A model generated the notes under the pieces. The model had not been told where the DNA came from, searched no databases, and worked only from the letters and a program-made list of their open reading frames with translations. A DNA stretch of 64,000 bases, taken from contig NZ_PIPS01000001.1 of the NCBI RefSeq assembly GCF_003987185.1, positions 930,001 through 994,000 on the forward strand, written 5' to 3'. The translations under genes were made by a program, and so were the position numbers. This document shows, piece after piece, positions 8,131 through 19,042 of the stretch (its first letter is position 1; the number at the start of each line of letters is the position of its first letter). Source of the stretch: Idiomarina aquatica. Lineage in GTDB: Bacteria; Pseudomonadota; Gammaproteobacteria; Enterobacterales; Alteromonadaceae.

Positions 8131-8698
8131 CGAAACTGGCCTCATCCTGTATGCTGACTTGCCAGGCACTTTGTGCAATTAACCAACGCTGCTCCCGGCG
8201 TGCCAGTTGCGGCTTATCCAACGCCAATGAAAAGGCCGTCATCTCACCGCTCGGCAAGATCAGTATTTGCGGCTGTGGCTGCTCGTCCTCTTGTTCGTCA
8301 TTATCGTTATCGGGCTGAAACAACAAATCGCGCGCCGCCTCTTCCTGCGCCACTAGGTTGCCTTCCAGCGGTTGCAGTCGCCAGCGCAGACGCTCATCCC
8401 AGTTAACGGCTTTTAAGCCTCTGGCATTAAGCGGCTGCCATTGATTGTCGTACCAGTGCACAAACTGATAACCGTCATCGTCCATGACTAAGCCCAAAGG
8501 CTGCTGCCTCACCATCGCGTACTCACGGGCGTACTGCAGTTGCTCTTTTAAGGTAACCGCAATGTCCTGCGGCGATTTATCTCGAGCGGATGAAGAAGGC
8601 AGAGTAAAGGCAACCGTACCGGCTATCATGCCAATAATGGCCATGACCAGCAGCAATTCGACCAGAGTGAACCCATTATTGCGGCGCCGTGGTTGCAT
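8117..8698 (-). CDS. gspH: Type II secretion pseudopilin GspH
   Basis: A pseudopilin of 193 residues from the ATG at 8698, with leader MQPRRRNNG and a helix beginning FTLVELLLVMAIIGMIAG (Glu at +5). The longer start at 8743 would overlap gspG and give a 24-residue leader. The chosen start has only a weak ribosome site, so translation may depend on coupling to gspG, whose stop is 11 bases upstream. A strongly acidic loop (DNDNDEQEDEQ, about residue 135) is noteworthy. GspH joins the tip complex to the main pseudopilus. Confidence 0.88.
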   Translation of the reverse strand: MQPRRRNNGFTLVELLLVMAIIGMIAGTVAFTLPSSSARDKSPQDIAVTLKEQLQYAREYAMVRQQPLGLVMDDDGYQFVHWYDNQWQPLNARGLKAVNWDERLRWRLQPLEGNLVAQEEAARDLLFQPDNDNDEQEDEQPQPQILILPSGEMTAFSLALDKPQLARREQRWLIAQSAWQVSIQDEASFDASY

Positions 8699-8709
8699 CA
8701 GAGAGTCGA

Positions 8710-9156
8710 TCAGTTGTTTTGTTCGTCCTGACCAATCATCCAACTGCCAAAGTCATCGTCTGTGCCCGGTTGACCATCAGGGCCTGCCGAAAACAGGTCG
8801 ACGTCGTCATACTCGCCAGGGTTCAACAGCAGGTAGTCGTTGCCATAAGGGTCCTGTGGCAAGCGTTTGATGTAGCCGCCGTTACGGTAATTCCGTGGTT
8901 GTGGATCCATATTGGGGCGTTGTACCAAGGCTTCGAGACCCTGCTCTGTGGTCGGGAACATGCCGTTGTCCAAATGATACTGCGCCAGCGCATTTTCCAG
9001 TGCAACGATATCCGCAGTCACTTTCTGTTTGTTTGCCTGCTCCTGCGAACCCAACACGTTCGGCAGGATCATGGTGGCAAGAATACCGATGATGGCGATA
9101 ACGACCATCACCTCAACCAAAGAGAAACCCCGTTGGGCTGTTGTTCTGTACATCAT
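8710..9156 (-). CDS. gspG: Type II secretion major pseudopilin GspG
   Basis: The 148-residue major pseudopilin, the main subunit of the piston-like pseudopilus. The leader MMYRTTAQRG precedes FSLVEVMVVIAIIGILATM with Glu at +5. The domain carries the calcium-binding loop region near the C terminus (DLFSAGPDGQPGTDDDFGSW), the hallmark of GspG. Length matches the family (about 140-150). It follows gspF by two bases and precedes gspH. Confidence 0.96.
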   Translation of the reverse strand: MMYRTTAQRGFSLVEVMVVIAIIGILATMILPNVLGSQEQANKQKVTADIVALENALAQYHLDNGMFPTTEQGLEALVQRPNMDPQPRNYRNGGYIKRLPQDPYGNDYLLLNPGEYDDVDLFSAGPDGQPGTDDDFGSWMIGQDEQNN

Positions 9157-9158
9157 AA

Positions 9159-10385
9159 TTAAAGTCCTACACTCTGATTTAACTGCAAAATGGGTTGAAT
9201 AATAGCCAATACAATAAAGAACACGATACCTGCCATGGTGACAATCAGCACCGGTTCAAACACTTTTAAACTGACTTGCACCAGCGCCTCAAACTCACGG
9301 TCCTGGTTATCCGCTGTGCGTCGCAGCATTTGTTCCAGTTCACCGGATTTTTCCCCGGCTGCTATCATGTGCAGCATCATCGGTGGGAACAAACCGGTTT
9401 CCTGTAAGGCCGCCCGCAGCGATGAACCCTCGCGCACTCGTGTTGCGGCATCGTCGATGGCATCACGAATGGCAAGATTACCGATTACCGTTGAGGTAAT
9501 GCGCAAACCATCCAGCAGCGGCACGGCCGAGGACGTTAAGATACTGAGCGTACGAGCAAAGCGTGCGGTGCTGACGCCGCGGATGACTTTCCCGATTAAC
9601 GGCAGTTTAAGTAACTTGCGGTGATACCAGCGCTTATTGTTGTCTTTTCGCAGCCATTGCTTAAAACCAACGACCATGACCATAAGTATGACCAGCAACC
9701 ACAGGCCCCAGTTCTGCAAAAACTCAGAAATTGCGATCATAAATAAGGTTGTGCCCGGTAGGGTTTGTCCCATATCGGCAAAGTTTTCGACAATTTGCGG
9801 CACAATTGACACCAACAGAAACACGACGATGCCAATCGCAACCAGCGTCAGCATCAACGGATAAATCAACGCCTGCGTTAACTGGCTTTTCATGTGTTGA
9901 CGCTGTTCGGTGTAGTCCGCCAGCTCATTTAATACCTGATCTAAGTGACCGGATTTCTCACCCGCGGCCACCATGGCGGTGTACAAATGGTCGAACACGC
10001 CGGGGTAATCAGCCATCGCTTCGGCCAACGAGTAACCTTCCACCACTTTGCTGCGCACCGACATCAGCAGTTTCTTCAGGCGCGGTTTCTCGGTTTGATC
10101 CGCCACCGCCAACAAACATTGTTCAATCGGTAATGCTGAACTTACCAGCGTCGAGAGCTGGCGGGTGATCAACGCCAAATCCTGTGCTTTGACTTTGCGC
10201 ACCATGGTCCAGCGCGAGGTCGTCTGACCCGGTTGTTGCTCTTTTTCTGACGCAGGCTCGACCTCGACCGGCATCAGTCCCTGATCACGGAGTTGCTGTC
10301 GTACCTGGCGCATCGTATCGGCTTCGATAACACCGCGCTTTTTACGCCCTTTGGCATCCAGTGCCTGATATGCAAATGCCGCCAC
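9159..10385 (-). CDS. gspF: Type II secretion inner-membrane platform protein GspF
   Basis: A 408-residue polytopic protein of the assembly platform. It starts MAAFAYQALDAKGRKKRG, as GspF proteins do. Two repeated cytoplasmic helical domains each contain a GEKSG-x-L motif (about residues 140 and 343), and three membrane helices lie at about 172-195, 225-245 and 380-400. It links the GspE motor to the pseudopilus. It lies six bases after gspE. Confidence 0.96.
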   Translation of the reverse strand: MAAFAYQALDAKGRKKRGVIEADTMRQVRQQLRDQGLMPVEVEPASEKEQQPGQTTSRWTMVRKVKAQDLALITRQLSTLVSSALPIEQCLLAVADQTEKPRLKKLLMSVRSKVVEGYSLAEAMADYPGVFDHLYTAMVAAGEKSGHLDQVLNELADYTEQRQHMKSQLTQALIYPLMLTLVAIGIVVFLLVSIVPQIVENFADMGQTLPGTTLFMIAISEFLQNWGLWLLVILMVMVVGFKQWLRKDNNKRWYHRKLLKLPLIGKVIRGVSTARFARTLSILTSSAVPLLDGLRITSTVIGNLAIRDAIDDAATRVREGSSLRAALQETGLFPPMMLHMIAAGEKSGELEQMLRRTADNQDREFEALVQVSLKVFEPVLIVTMAGIVFFIVLAIIQPILQLNQSVGL

Positions 10386-10391
10386 TAGCGC

Positions 10392-11873
10392 TTACTCCTC
10401 ACGCGTTACGCGCAATACTTCTTCGAGAGTGGTCTGTCCGGCCAGCACTTTATCAATACCGTCGCGACGAATACTGGGGGTATTCCGGCGCACGTATTTT
10501 TCAATCGCCTGCTCGCCGTGGCCGTTGTGAATGAGCTCACGAATGGTGTCGTCGACCACGATCAACTCATGGATACCGGTACGCCCCCGGTAACCGCTTT
10601 GGTTGCAGTGCTCGCACCCCTGGGCGCGATAAATCACGACGTCGTCGTCAACCGTGCCCAGCATCCGTCGTTCCTCAGCGTCCGGTTGATGGGGCTGCTT
10701 ACACTGCGGGCACAGGGTACGCACCAAACGTTGCGACAATACCCCGAGTAAACTGGACGACAACAAGAACGGTTCAACGCCCATATCTTCCAATCGGGTG
10801 ATGGCCCCGGCAGCGGTGTTGGTGTGCAACGTCGATAACACCAAGTGGCCGGTTAATGATGCCTGTACCGCGATTTGTGCGGTCTCGACGTCACGGATTT
10901 CGCCGACCATGACCACGTCCGGGTCTTGTCGCAAAATCGCACGCAAACCGCGGGCAAAGGTCATGTCCACGCGAGGGTTAACCTGAGTCTGGCCAATGCC
11001 CTCGATGGCATATTCAATGGGATCTTCAACCGTCAGAATATTGCGATCTTTGGAATTGATTTCGGTAATGCCGGCATAGAGCGTGGTTGATTTACCAGAA
11101 CCGGTCGGTCCGGTCACCAAAATAATGCCGTGCGGCTTATGGATGAGCTGCGAGAAAATACCGCGGTTATGCTCGGTCATCCCCAGTTGCTTGAGGTTTA
11201 ACCGTGCATTGTTTTTATCCAGCAGTCGCAGTACCACCCGCTCGCCGTGGTTAGACGGCATGGTCGATACCCGCACATCCACCGCCCGACCGGCGATTAA
11301 TAGCGAAATACGGCCGTCCTGCGGTACCCGTTTCTCGGCAATATCCAGTTGCGCCATGACTTTAATCCGCGAGATCAGCAGCGACGCCAGTTTGCGGTTG
11401 GGCTTGAGTACTTCACGCAAGACACCGTCGATGCGGAAACGAATGGTCAGTTGCTTCTCGAACGTTTCAATATGGATATCCGAAGCCCCTTCTTTGATGG
11501 CTTCGCTAAGCATGGCATTGATCAACTTAATGATTGGCGCATCGTCTTCGCTTTCCAGCAGGTCTTCGGTCTGCGGTAACTCGTCGGCCAACGAAAACAG
11601 ATCCGATTCGTTGCCGATGTCTTCCATCAGTTGCTTGGCCTCGGAGGAGTCACGCTGATACGCTTGGGTTAACAGTGTCTCAAACTCCGACTCCGGATGT
11701 TCTTGCAACTGGAAGGGCTGCTGCAACACACGTCTGACTTCCAGCAACGCTTCCGCCGCCACGCCGGCGCGGCAATGTACGGTCGGGTGCTCGCCCTGCT
11801 CCACCACCACGCCGAAGCGTTTGGCAAAACTAAAGGGCAAACGTTTGGTTGCAATGGCACTGGCTTCAGTCAT
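10392..11873 (-). CDS. gspE: Type II secretion ATPase GspE
   Basis: The hexameric ATPase that powers pseudopilus assembly, 493 residues from the ATG at 11873. Walker A is GPTGSGKST (about residue 260), Walker B with its Asp box is VVMVGEIRD, and a His box lies in [12 protein letters not shown]. The tetracysteine zinc domain is CPQC followed by CEHC (about 400-440). An ATG at 11927 would add 18 residues lying inside gspD; the chosen start overlaps the gspD stop by eight bases (ATGACTGA). Confidence 0.95.
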   Translation of the reverse strand: MTEASAIATKRLPFSFAKRFGVVVEQGEHPTVHCRAGVAAEALLEVRRVLQQPFQLQEHPESEFETLLTQAYQRDSSEAKQLMEDIGNESDLFSLADELPQTEDLLESEDDAPIIKLINAMLSEAIKEGASDIHIETFEKQLTIRFRIDGVLREVLKPNRKLASLLISRIKVMAQLDIAEKRVPQDGRISLLIAGRAVDVRVSTMPSNHGERVVLRLLDKNNARLNLKQLGMTEHNRGIFSQLIHKPHGIILVTGPTGSGKSTTLYAGITEINSKDRNILTVEDPIEYAIEGIGQTQVNPRVDMTFARGLRAILRQDPDVVMVGEIRDVETAQIAVQASLTGHLVLSTLHTNTAAGAITRLEDMGVEPFLLSSSLLGVLSQRLVRTLCPQCKQPHQPDAEERRMLGTVDDDVVIYRAQGCEHCNQSGYRGRTGIHELIVVDDTIRELIHNGHGEQAIEKYVRRNTPSIRRDGIDKVLAGQTTLEEVLRVTREE

Positions 11874-13947
11874 TATTTTGACCTTTATCTTGCACCGACT
11901 TTTCTTTGTTATCCATGTATTCGTCAAAACTTGGCGGCAGCGTCAGGTCACCGTCCCACTCTGGCATTACCGGGGTTTCTTTGGTCGGCATTAAATCCAC
12001 ACCGCGTGCTTTACGGTCAAGCTGCAAAGCCCGCATGTAGTTGTATTTACCGCGACTGATTTCCGCCAGTTTGCTGCCGTCACGCACGATGGTCGGACGG
12101 ATAAACACCATCAGATTGCGCTTCTGGGTCGAGGTTGAGGTTGAACTGAATAACTTACCCAGGATCGGAATGTCGCCGAGCAACGGAATTTTTGATACCG
12201 ACTCCTGCACGTCTTCGTCAATCAGGCCGCCAAGCACAATAGTTTCACCGTCATTGGCCATCACCGTGGTTTTCAGTTCACGTTTATTAACAATGACGTC
12301 CACCGAGGTTGCCCCGCTTAGGCTGGAGACTTCCTGCTCAATGAGCATTTGTACGGCATCGCCCTCGTTGATCTGCGGCGTCACTTTTAACTTAATACCC
12401 ACTTCCTGACGATCGACGGTCTGGAATGGGTTTTCGTTATCACCGCCCAACGTTGAGCCGGTAATGGTCGGAACTTCCTGACCCACGAGGAAACTGGCTT
12501 CTTCGTTATCAACGGTTACGATGCTTGGGGTTGCCAGAATATTGGAGTTGGTATCCTGCGAAATCGCCTGCACCACGGCCGCCCAATCGTTCTTAATGGT
12601 ACCGAACATCATCCCGTTAACACTACCCAGCAACTCTGCTAACAAGCTGATATCGCCCGGCTTGTCCGGGTTTTGGGTAACCGCACCACCTTCCGAAATC
12701 ACCGTGGTACCCTCTTGTGGCTGCGCCTGATAAGCGCCTGCAGCTAACGCGCCAATCGGCACTTGGTTACCAGTATTGTACTGCACCAGGCCACCGTCTT
12801 CGCTGATCCACTGAATACCAAAGTCGACATTGTCGCCTTCCAGTATCTCGACAATAATGGCCTCAACCTGTACCTGAGCCCGACGGATATCAAGGTCGCG
12901 AATGACGTTTTCCAGTGACGCCAGCATGTCCGGCTCGGCGGTAATAACTACGGCATTGGTCGGCGCATGGGGACTGATACTGACGGTGTTGTTACCACCG
13001 CCTGCGCGTCGACCACCGGTATTGCTGCCCTGCTGTTGTTCAACTTCTGCCTGAATCGAGCGGCTGACGTTATCCAGCACTTCAACCATTTCTTCAGCAC
13101 GCGCATACTTCAGATAATAGACGCGTGTGTTGCCCTCGGTCTTGAGGTCTTGATCCAGTTGACGGATGAGCTTCACCACCCGCGAACGGGCACGCGGCTC
13201 ACCACTGACAATGACGCTGTTACTGCGCTCATCGGCAACGATTTTTGGGATCAGCAAGGTCGGTGTGCCGTCCTGGGCGCTTTTTTCAAATAAGCTTTGG
13301 GCGATGCGGACCAACTCATTCGCCGACGCATACTCTAAATCAATAATATCGACGTCCTGGTCACCGGCCTGGTCGACGCGTTCGATGATTTCCACCAGGC
13401 GGCCAATGGTTTCTGCCCGGCCGGTCATCATGATCACGTTAGAAGGATCGTAACTGACCACCATGCCGCCACCGGTCTGATCATTTAACTGCCGTAACAA
13501 GGGCGCGAGCTCTCGTACGGAAACGTTTTCCACCGGCACCACACGGGTGATCATCATGTCACCACGTTGCTGTTGCTCACCCGCCACCACCGGTAACGGT
13601 GCATGCTGAGCATCTTTGTCGCGGATAACTTTAAGTACGCCAGAATCCATCTCCACCACGGCAAACCCATAAACTTCCAGCACATTCAGAAAAAATTGAT
13701 AGTACTGCTGTTCGTTCATGACGTCATAACTGCGAACGTCAATTTTGCCGCGCACGTTAGGGTCAATAATGATGGTTTTACCGAGGTTACGCCCAACCAC
13801 CTGAATGAATTCATTAATGTCGGTGTTTTTAAAGCTTGCGGCGTATTCATCAGCCATCGCAGCGGGCGTTGGTACCAACACCGCCGAAGCGATACCCAGC
13901 GCAAGTGCGCTTAACCAGACTTTGGGGCCACGAGAGTGAACTGCCAT
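11866..13947 (-). CDS. gspD: Type II secretion outer-membrane secretin GspD
   Basis: A 693-residue secretin that forms the outer-membrane gate. A signal peptide (about 1-32, ending AAMA) is followed by an N0 domain ([20 protein letters not shown]), N1-N3 repeats with [16 protein letters not shown] near 270, and the C-terminal secretin barrel with VPTITGS and the conserved end of the domain ([11 protein letters not shown]). A Gly/Asn-rich linker in N3 (about residue 310) is normal. A C-terminal tail of about 45 residues rich in charged groups may be the S-domain; no pilotin gene is nearby. Confidence 0.96.
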   Translation of the reverse strand: MAVHSRGPKVWLSALALGIASAVLVPTPAAMADEYAASFKNTDINEFIQVVGRNLGKTIIIDPNVRGKIDVRSYDVMNEQQYYQFFLNVLEVYGFAVVEMDSGVLKVIRDKDAQHAPLPVVAGEQQQRGDMMITRVVPVENVSVRELAPLLRQLNDQTGGGMVVSYDPSNVIMMTGRAETIGRLVEIIERVDQAGDQDVDIIDLEYASANELVRIAQSLFEKSAQDGTPTLLIPKIVADERSNSVIVSGEPRARSRVVKLIRQLDQDLKTEGNTRVYYLKYARAEEMVEVLDNVSRSIQAEVEQQQGSNTGGRRAGGGNNTVSISPHAPTNAVVITAEPDMLASLENVIRDLDIRRAQVQVEAIIVEILEGDNVDFGIQWISEDGGLVQYNTGNQVPIGALAAGAYQAQPQEGTTVISEGGAVTQNPDKPGDISLLAELLGSVNGMMFGTIKNDWAAVVQAISQDTNSNILATPSIVTVDNEEASFLVGQEVPTITGSTLGGDNENPFQTVDRQEVGIKLKVTPQINEGDAVQMLIEQEVSSLSGATSVDVIVNKRELKTTVMANDGETIVLGGLIDEDVQESVSKIPLLGDIPILGKLFSSTSTSTQKRNLMVFIRPTIVRDGSKLAEISRGKYNYMRALQLDRKARGVDLMPTKETPVMPEWDGDLTLPPSFDEYMDNKEKSVQDKGQNND

Positions 13948-13949
13948 AG

Positions 13950-14837
13950 TTAGTTGTCCTGTTCGTTGGCGAGCTCAATGGTGAGCTGCATCGGTTGACC
14001 GTCGCGCACAATCTCTATGTCGGCGCGCGTCAGCGTGGTTAATTCGTTACTTAATTGCATTGCCTGTTGCATATCGGTTAAATCGTAACCGTTAATGGCA
14101 ATGGCAAGGTCGCCGTTTTGTAAACCGGCCTGACGAAACAGTTCCGGCTTTTGTCCTGCTTCCAGACGGTACCCTATCAGTTGACCGTTATCCATGGCCG
14201 GGCTTATCGACACGTAATCGGTAAGCGACTGCGGATCCGCATTAATCTCCTCAACGGCCTGCTCAAGGTCTTGTTCGGGGACGGTTTCCGTCGCCTCTTG
14301 CTGCGGCTGTTCAACAATCAGCGACAACGCGGGCCGATCCTCGCCAATGTCTTCGAGTTGCAACGTTTCTATACGACCGTTGTTGTCTAACAATACCCGG
14401 TCAGCATAGATTTCTTCAACGGTCACACCGCTACGGCCAAGCTTATCGCCGACGATATAGGTCTGTTGTTGACCAGCCTGTTCAATAATAGCCGCAGAAC
14501 GCAGCGGGTTGGAACTGGCCGATACCCCTACCAGACGGATGTTCAATGAGGTTTTCGGTGCATCACGACGCGTTGTCGATGAGGTTTGCGAACTTTCACC
14601 AAACAAGTTAAGACGTTGCAGAGCGGCAATATCGACCGCGGTGTCTTCTGCCGCGTTGTAGCTTGACGGTAGTGACGGTGCCGATGTGCCGCCCGTTGGC
14701 GCGGCCGGAGCCACCAACCACCAGGTTAACTGCGCTAGCAGTATCACCACCAGCAGCCAGATAGCGATGGTTGCCAGCGATATCAGCCGTGAGGGCGATG
14801 CCCATTTATTGCTGCGAAAGCCGTTTAGGTAAGACAA
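13950..14837 (-). CDS. gspC: Type II secretion protein GspC
   Basis: A 295-residue inner-membrane protein linking the platform to the secretin. It has one membrane helix at about residues 19-44, a Pro/Ser/Thr-rich linker, a homology region (about 95-165) that binds GspD N0, and a C-terminal PDZ domain (about 200-290; GYRLEAGQKPELFRQAGLQ). It is the first gene of a compact operon running C to N, with overlaps or gaps of only a few bases. Prepilin peptidase (gspO/pilD) is absent here and is probably elsewhere, shared with type IV pili. Confidence 0.93.
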   Translation of the reverse strand: MSYLNGFRSNKWASPSRLISLATIAIWLLVVILLAQLTWWLVAPAAPTGGTSAPSLPSSYNAAEDTAVDIAALQRLNLFGESSQTSSTTRRDAPKTSLNIRLVGVSASSNPLRSAAIIEQAGQQQTYIVGDKLGRSGVTVEEIYADRVLLDNNGRIETLQLEDIGEDRPALSLIVEQPQQEATETVPEQDLEQAVEEINADPQSLTDYVSISPAMDNGQLIGYRLEAGQKPELFRQAGLQNGDLAIAINGYDLTDMQQAMQLSNELTTLTRADIEIVRDGQPMQLTIELANEQDN

Positions 14838-14954
14838 TTTAGGTCACTTTATCATTATAGTTTTGTTAGACTTGTGTAGCTAACCGCATTCTAGCTCTCC
14901 GTGCAAGAGCCAACAATCGATTAACACAGTTTATGGTAATTTGATTGCAACTTT

Positions 14955-15365
14955 ATGACAACAGCAAATGCAATACGTTTAGACAAGTGGCTTTGGGCAG
15001 CGCGTTTTTATAAAACACGGGCCATTGCCAGGCAGATGATTCAGTCTGGCAAAGTTCACTACAATGGCCAGCGCACTAAGCCTTCCAAGGCGGTGGAAAT
15101 TGGCGCGATGCTGAAACTTAGACAAGGCTTTGACAGTAAAGAAGTCGAAGTAATTGCTTTGAGTGATCAGCGCCGCGGCGCCAGCGAAGCGCAGCTGCTT
15201 TATCGCGAAACCGAAAGCAGCATCAAGCAACGCGAGCAAAACGCGCAAGCACGAAAACTCAATGCCATGTATAATCCGCACCCACAAGGCCGTCCGGACA
15301 AAAAGCAGCGGCGGCAGTTGATCAGAATGAAAGACGGACAACGAAACGAAGGTGATGGGCAATGA
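14955..15365 (+). CDS. hslR: Ribosome-associated heat shock protein Hsp15
   Basis: A 136-residue S4-domain RNA-binding protein. The fold begins at RLDKWLWAARFYKTR (about residue 8) and contains GKVHYNGQRTKPSK, closely like E. coli Hsp15 (133 residues). Hsp15 binds free 50S subunits that still carry a nascent chain and helps rescue them after stress. No Shine-Dalgarno is visible before the ATG (upstream GATTGCAACTTT), so the message may be near-leaderless or poorly initiated. Its stop overlaps the hslO start (ATGA). It is divergent from gspC across a 117-bp promoter region. Confidence 0.95.
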   Translation: MTTANAIRLDKWLWAARFYKTRAIARQMIQSGKVHYNGQRTKPSKAVEIGAMLKLRQGFDSKEVEVIALSDQRRGASEAQLLYRETESSIKQREQNAQARKLNAMYNPHPQGRPDKKQRRQLIRMKDGQRNEGDGQ

Positions 15366-16201
15366 CCGAGCAAACTATCGAATACCCGACCGACCAACTG
15401 GTGCGTTATACCTTTGCTGACCAGGATGTGCGCGGTGAGTTGGTGCAGTTAACCAGCAGTTATCAAAGCTTGATCCGCGGCCACCAGTACCCACCGGCGG
15501 TGCAACAGGCGCTCGGTGAAATGATGGCGGCGGTGTCACTGCTGACCGCAACACTTAAGTTTGAAGGCCACATCGCTGTGCAACTGCAGGGCAACGGCCC
15601 GCTAAACTTTATTGCGGTTAATGGTAACCATCACCAGGAGTTGCGCGGCATTGCTCGCGTTCGTGGTGACATCACCGCGACGGACATTCGCAGCATGATT
15701 GGTAAAGGTGAGCTGGTTATTACCCTGGAGCCGGAACACGGCGAACGTTATCAGGGCGTTACCAGTTCAGACGCCGACTCAATTGCCGAAATGCTGGAAA
15801 ATTATTTTATGCAATCCGAGCAGCTGGCCACCAAAATCTGGTTGCACGCCGACGGCGAACATGCGGCCGGTATGTTATTGCAACGGCTGCCGGCATCCGG
15901 TAAAGACATGACCGGGTTTGAACACTTGGCCACCTTAACCGATACCATCACCGAACAGGAGTTGTATTCGCTGCCCGCAGAACAGCTGTTGCATCGCTTA
16001 TACCACGAAGAAACGGTGCACCTGTATCCGGCTCAGAAAGTTTCCTTTGTCTGCGGTTGTTCACGCGAGCGGACGCTGGATGCGTTGGCCAGCGTGCCGG
16101 TCGAGCAGTTGCGAGAGATTTTACAGACTGACGGCGAGATCGTCATGACCTGCGACTATTGCCTGACAGAATACCGCTTCAAAGAATCCGACTTCGCGTA
16201 G
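15362..16201 (+). CDS. hslO: Redox-regulated chaperone Hsp33
   Basis: A 279-residue cytoplasmic holdase activated by oxidation. The C-terminal redox switch is intact: CGCS near residue 236 and CDYC near 268, four cysteines that bind zinc in the reduced state and form disulfides under oxidative heat stress. It is coupled to hslR by a four-base overlap, as in many gammaproteobacteria. Its TAG stop (16199-16201) is immediately followed by an 8-bp hairpin. Confidence 0.96.
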   Translation: MTEQTIEYPTDQLVRYTFADQDVRGELVQLTSSYQSLIRGHQYPPAVQQALGEMMAAVSLLTATLKFEGHIAVQLQGNGPLNFIAVNGNHHQELRGIARVRGDITATDIRSMIGKGELVITLEPEHGERYQGVTSSDADSIAEMLENYFMQSEQLATKIWLHADGEHAAGMLLQRLPASGKDMTGFEHLATLTDTITEQELYSLPAEQLLHRLYHEETVHLYPAQKVSFVCGCSRERTLDALASVPVEQLREILQTDGEIVMTCDYCLTEYRFKESDFA

Positions 16202-16220
16202 CTTGCGCCTGTGGCGCAAG
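16202..16220 (+). terminator. Hairpin directly after the hslO stop
   Basis: CTTGCGCC and GGCGCAAG form a perfect 8-bp stem with a 3-base loop, starting at the base after the TAG stop. The same module follows the suhB stop and occurs inside the large arrays. There is no U-tract, so it may stabilise the mRNA end or slow polymerase rather than terminate on its own. Confidence 0.55.
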
Positions 16221-16223
16221 TCT

Positions 16224-16336
16224 TTCACCGCTGAGAACACAGAGAGCGCGGAGGTTTTTATTGTTAAAACCACCCAACCCATTGGGTTTTCCATTAAAAA
16301 GCTTTTCTCTGCGGTTCTCAGCGCCCTCTGCGGTGA
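16224..16336. repeat. Solo short copy of the TTCACCGC-ended repeat
   Basis: A 113-bp copy with left arm starting TTCACCGCTGAGAACACAG and right arm ending CTCTGCGGTGA. It keeps the central AACCCATTGGGTTTT palindrome but lacks about 65 bp of the middle found in the four tandem copies at 30543-31284. It fills the gap between the convergent hslO and der genes. Nothing in it looks coding. Confidence 0.8.
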
Positions 16337-16342
16337 GAACCC

Positions 16343-17788
16343 TCAGCCTTTCTTCTTAATGAACTTCATTAAGCGGCGGCGTTTGCGCTGCTGAGACAGG
16401 GTCAGCTGGTTTTTCTTACCTTCGTACGGGTTAACCGGTTCGCGGAACTCGATCTTAATCGGTGTGCCCATCACACCCAGGGCTTTACGGAAGTAGTTGG
16501 TCAAATAACGCTGATATGAGCCCGGCAGCTTGGTGACCTGGTTGCCGTGAATAACGATACGCGGCGGATTGTAGCCGCCGGCGTGCGCGTATTTGAGTTT
16601 CACACGACGACCACTGACCAACGGTGGCTGGTGTTCTTCCTGAGCCATTTCCATGATCTTGGTCAGTTTAGACGTACTTACCCGCTGTGTGGCGCTGCTG
16701 TAAGCTTCTTCAACGCTTTCAAACAGGTGGCCGACACCGGTGCCGTGCAGCGCCGAGATAAAGTGTAAACGTGCGAAATCAACAAAGCCGAGGCGACGAT
16801 CTAACTCACGCTTAATCTCTTCTTTGTGATCCTGCTCTAAACCGTCCCACTTATTCACCGCAATCACGATTGAACGGCCGGCGTTGAGGGCAAAACCAAT
16901 CAGGTTGAGATCCTGGTCGGTGATGGTTTCGCGCGCATCAATGACAATCAGTACAACGTTGGCTTCTTCGATCGCCTGCAACGTTTTCACCACCGAAAAT
17001 TTCTCGATCGCCTCATCGATACGGCCCCGGCGACGCACACCAGCGGTATCAATGAGCACGTATTCGCGCTCATCCCGTTGCATCGGGATATACACCGAGT
17101 CGCGAGTGGTTCCGGGCATATCAAAAACCACCACCCGCTCTTCACCAAGGATACGGTTAGTAAGCGTTGACTTACCCACGTTCGGTCGGCCGACAATGGC
17201 CAACTTCAGCGGTAACGCATCGTAGTCGATTTCATCGTGGTCAAGATCTTCCGGCGCTTCGTCGTTACGGACTATAACGTCCGGGTAGTCCTCAGCCAGC
17301 GGCTTAAAACAGCTTTCCAGCAACTGTTCAACACCACGTCCGTGAGCAGCGGCAATACCGTAAAGGTCGCCTAACGCCAGTGAGTAAAAGTCAGCCATTG
17401 CGGTTGAGGCATCGATACCGTCGATCTTGTTACAGACCATGTAGACTTTTTTCTGCTGCTGTTTTTTGCGCAGATGATCCGCAATGGCCTGATCGCCGAC
17501 GGTCACGCCGTCACGGGCATCCACCAAAAACAACACCACATCGGCTTCTTCAATGGCTTGCAGCGATTGCTTTGCCATTACCTCATCGATGCCTTCTTCA
17601 TCCCCGTGAATACCACCGGTATCCACGACAATGAATTGATATCCATCATAGTTGGCCTGGCCGTACTTACGATCGCGGGTCAGGCCGGGAAAGTCTGCTA
17701 CCAGTGCATCCCGGCTGCGGGTTAAACGATTAAATAATGTGGATTTCCCCACATTCGGGCGCCCTACCAGGGCTACAACAGGTAACAT
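16343..17788 (-). CDS. der: Ribosome assembly GTPase Der (EngA)
   Basis: A 481-residue double GTPase needed for maturation of the 50S subunit. Two G domains in tandem each begin GRPNVGKS (about residues 8 and 207), with DTGG and DTAG G3 motifs and NKID/NKWD G4 motifs, followed by a KH-like domain ending in a basic tail ([14 protein letters not shown]). The linker between the domains is acidic, as usual. It ends the hisS-yfgM-bamB-der block, six bases after bamB. Confidence 0.97.
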   Translation of the reverse strand: MLPVVALVGRPNVGKSTLFNRLTRSRDALVADFPGLTRDRKYGQANYDGYQFIVVDTGGIHGDEEGIDEVMAKQSLQAIEEADVVLFLVDARDGVTVGDQAIADHLRKKQQQKKVYMVCNKIDGIDASTAMADFYSLALGDLYGIAAAHGRGVEQLLESCFKPLAEDYPDVIVRNDEAPEDLDHDEIDYDALPLKLAIVGRPNVGKSTLTNRILGEERVVVFDMPGTTRDSVYIPMQRDEREYVLIDTAGVRRRGRIDEAIEKFSVVKTLQAIEEANVVLIVIDARETITDQDLNLIGFALNAGRSIVIAVNKWDGLEQDHKEEIKRELDRRLGFVDFARLHFISALHGTGVGHLFESVEEAYSSATQRVSTSKLTKIMEMAQEEHQPPLVSGRRVKLKYAHAGGYNPPRIVIHGNQVTKLPGSYQRYLTNYFRKALGVMGTPIKIEFREPVNPYEGKKNQLTLSQQRKRRRLMKFIKKKG

Positions 17789-17794
17789 GTTTGT

Positions 17795-19042
17795 TTAACT
17801 TCCTGAATTTATCTCAATTGCCACAATATCGCCGTCGCGAGTTTGTGTGTATAAGGTTGTTCCATCCACAACCGGCTGCGCAAAAATGCCATCACCGCCG
17901 ACTTCATAGCGACCTTCAATAGTGCCATCGGTTGGATTCAACCAGTGTAAGTAACCGTCCAGATCACCGACAACGACGAAACCATCATGCCATGCCGGGC
18001 CCGTCAATTTACGGCCAAACATTTCGTTGTTGCTCCACAACTCAATGCCGCCTTCCTGGTTCAAGCCATAAAGATGGCTTTGGTAGTCGGTCAAATAAAT
18101 GCGTCCACCGCGCACTAGCATATTCTCGAACGCACTGTAGTCACGCTTCCAACGTACCTCGCCGCTGCGTAATTCCAGTGCCACCAGTTCGCCGTTATAC
18201 GCGATCATGTATATCACGCCACCGACCACAACCGGATTGGCGTCGATATCGGCCAATGCTTCGAGCTCGGTCGCGCCGCTTGGCGTGCCAACACTCTGTG
18301 TCCACGCCTGCTGGCCATTATTAGCGATGAGAATTGACGCGGTACCATTACTGTCACCAACAATCACACCACCACTGGCGATGGTCGGCGCCGATGAACC
18401 ACGCAAGGTTAGCGTAGGTGTCTGGTATTCAAACTGCCACTGTTGCTCACCGCTTTCGGCATCATAACTGATGACTTTGCCGCCCGTGGTGTGAATGACG
18501 ACTCGTCCTTCGCCAACCGCGGGATCAGAGTTTACTTCATTGCCAACGTCGACATGCCAGACCAGCTCACCGGTCTCGGCATTTAACGCTATCAAATCGC
18601 CGTTCTCGGTACCCAAAAACAGCTTGTCATAAGCTGCAACCAGACCGCCGGAAATGCGCGCCGGGAATGGTGATGACAGAATGCCGCTGAACCAACCCTC
18701 ATCAGACGCTTCGTTAATTTCGATGAGGTCATGCAACTCGACTTCCCACAGCGTTTCGCCGTTGTCTTTACTCATCGCGACAACCGTGCCCTGACGATCG
18801 GCAGCATACACTTTATCGTAAGCAACAACTGGGTTAAGGCGAGAGAAAAACTCTCCTACACCATCACCAACGGAGCGCTCCCACTTAACGGAAACATTGA
18901 GGTTTTCGTTAATCGGCTGGAGCGGTGCAATCTTAATTTCTTCGTCATCATCACCGAACAGCGAGCAACCGCTGATGCTGGTTGCTAGTGCGGCAATCGC
19001 GAGTAACGAGGCGGACTTTTTTAACGTGTTAAGCAAATGCAT
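17795..19042 (-). CDS. bamB: Outer membrane protein assembly factor BamB
   Basis: A 415-residue lipoprotein of the BAM complex that helps insert beta-barrel proteins into the outer membrane. The signal peptide ends in a lipobox (SISGCS, Cys26), followed by an acidic linker (DDDEE) and an eight-bladed beta-propeller built of PQQ-like repeats such as GELVWHVDVGN and SGEVRWKRD. Slightly longer than E. coli BamB (392). Its start overlaps the yfgM stop by one base. Confidence 0.95.
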   Translation of the reverse strand: MHLLNTLKKSASLLAIAALATSISGCSLFGDDDEEIKIAPLQPINENLNVSVKWERSVGDGVGEFFSRLNPVVAYDKVYAADRQGTVVAMSKDNGETLWEVELHDLIEINEASDEGWFSGILSSPFPARISGGLVAAYDKLFLGTENGDLIALNAETGELVWHVDVGNEVNSDPAVGEGRVVIHTTGGKVISYDAESGEQQWQFEYQTPTLTLRGSSAPTIASGGVIVGDSNGTASILIANNGQQAWTQSVGTPSGATELEALADIDANPVVVGGVIYMIAYNGELVALELRSGEVRWKRDYSAFENMLVRGGRIYLTDYQSHLYGLNQEGGIELWSNNEMFGRKLTGPAWHDGFVVVGDLDGYLHWLNPTDGTIEGRYEVGGDGIFAQPVVDGTTLYTQTRDGDIVAIEINSGS

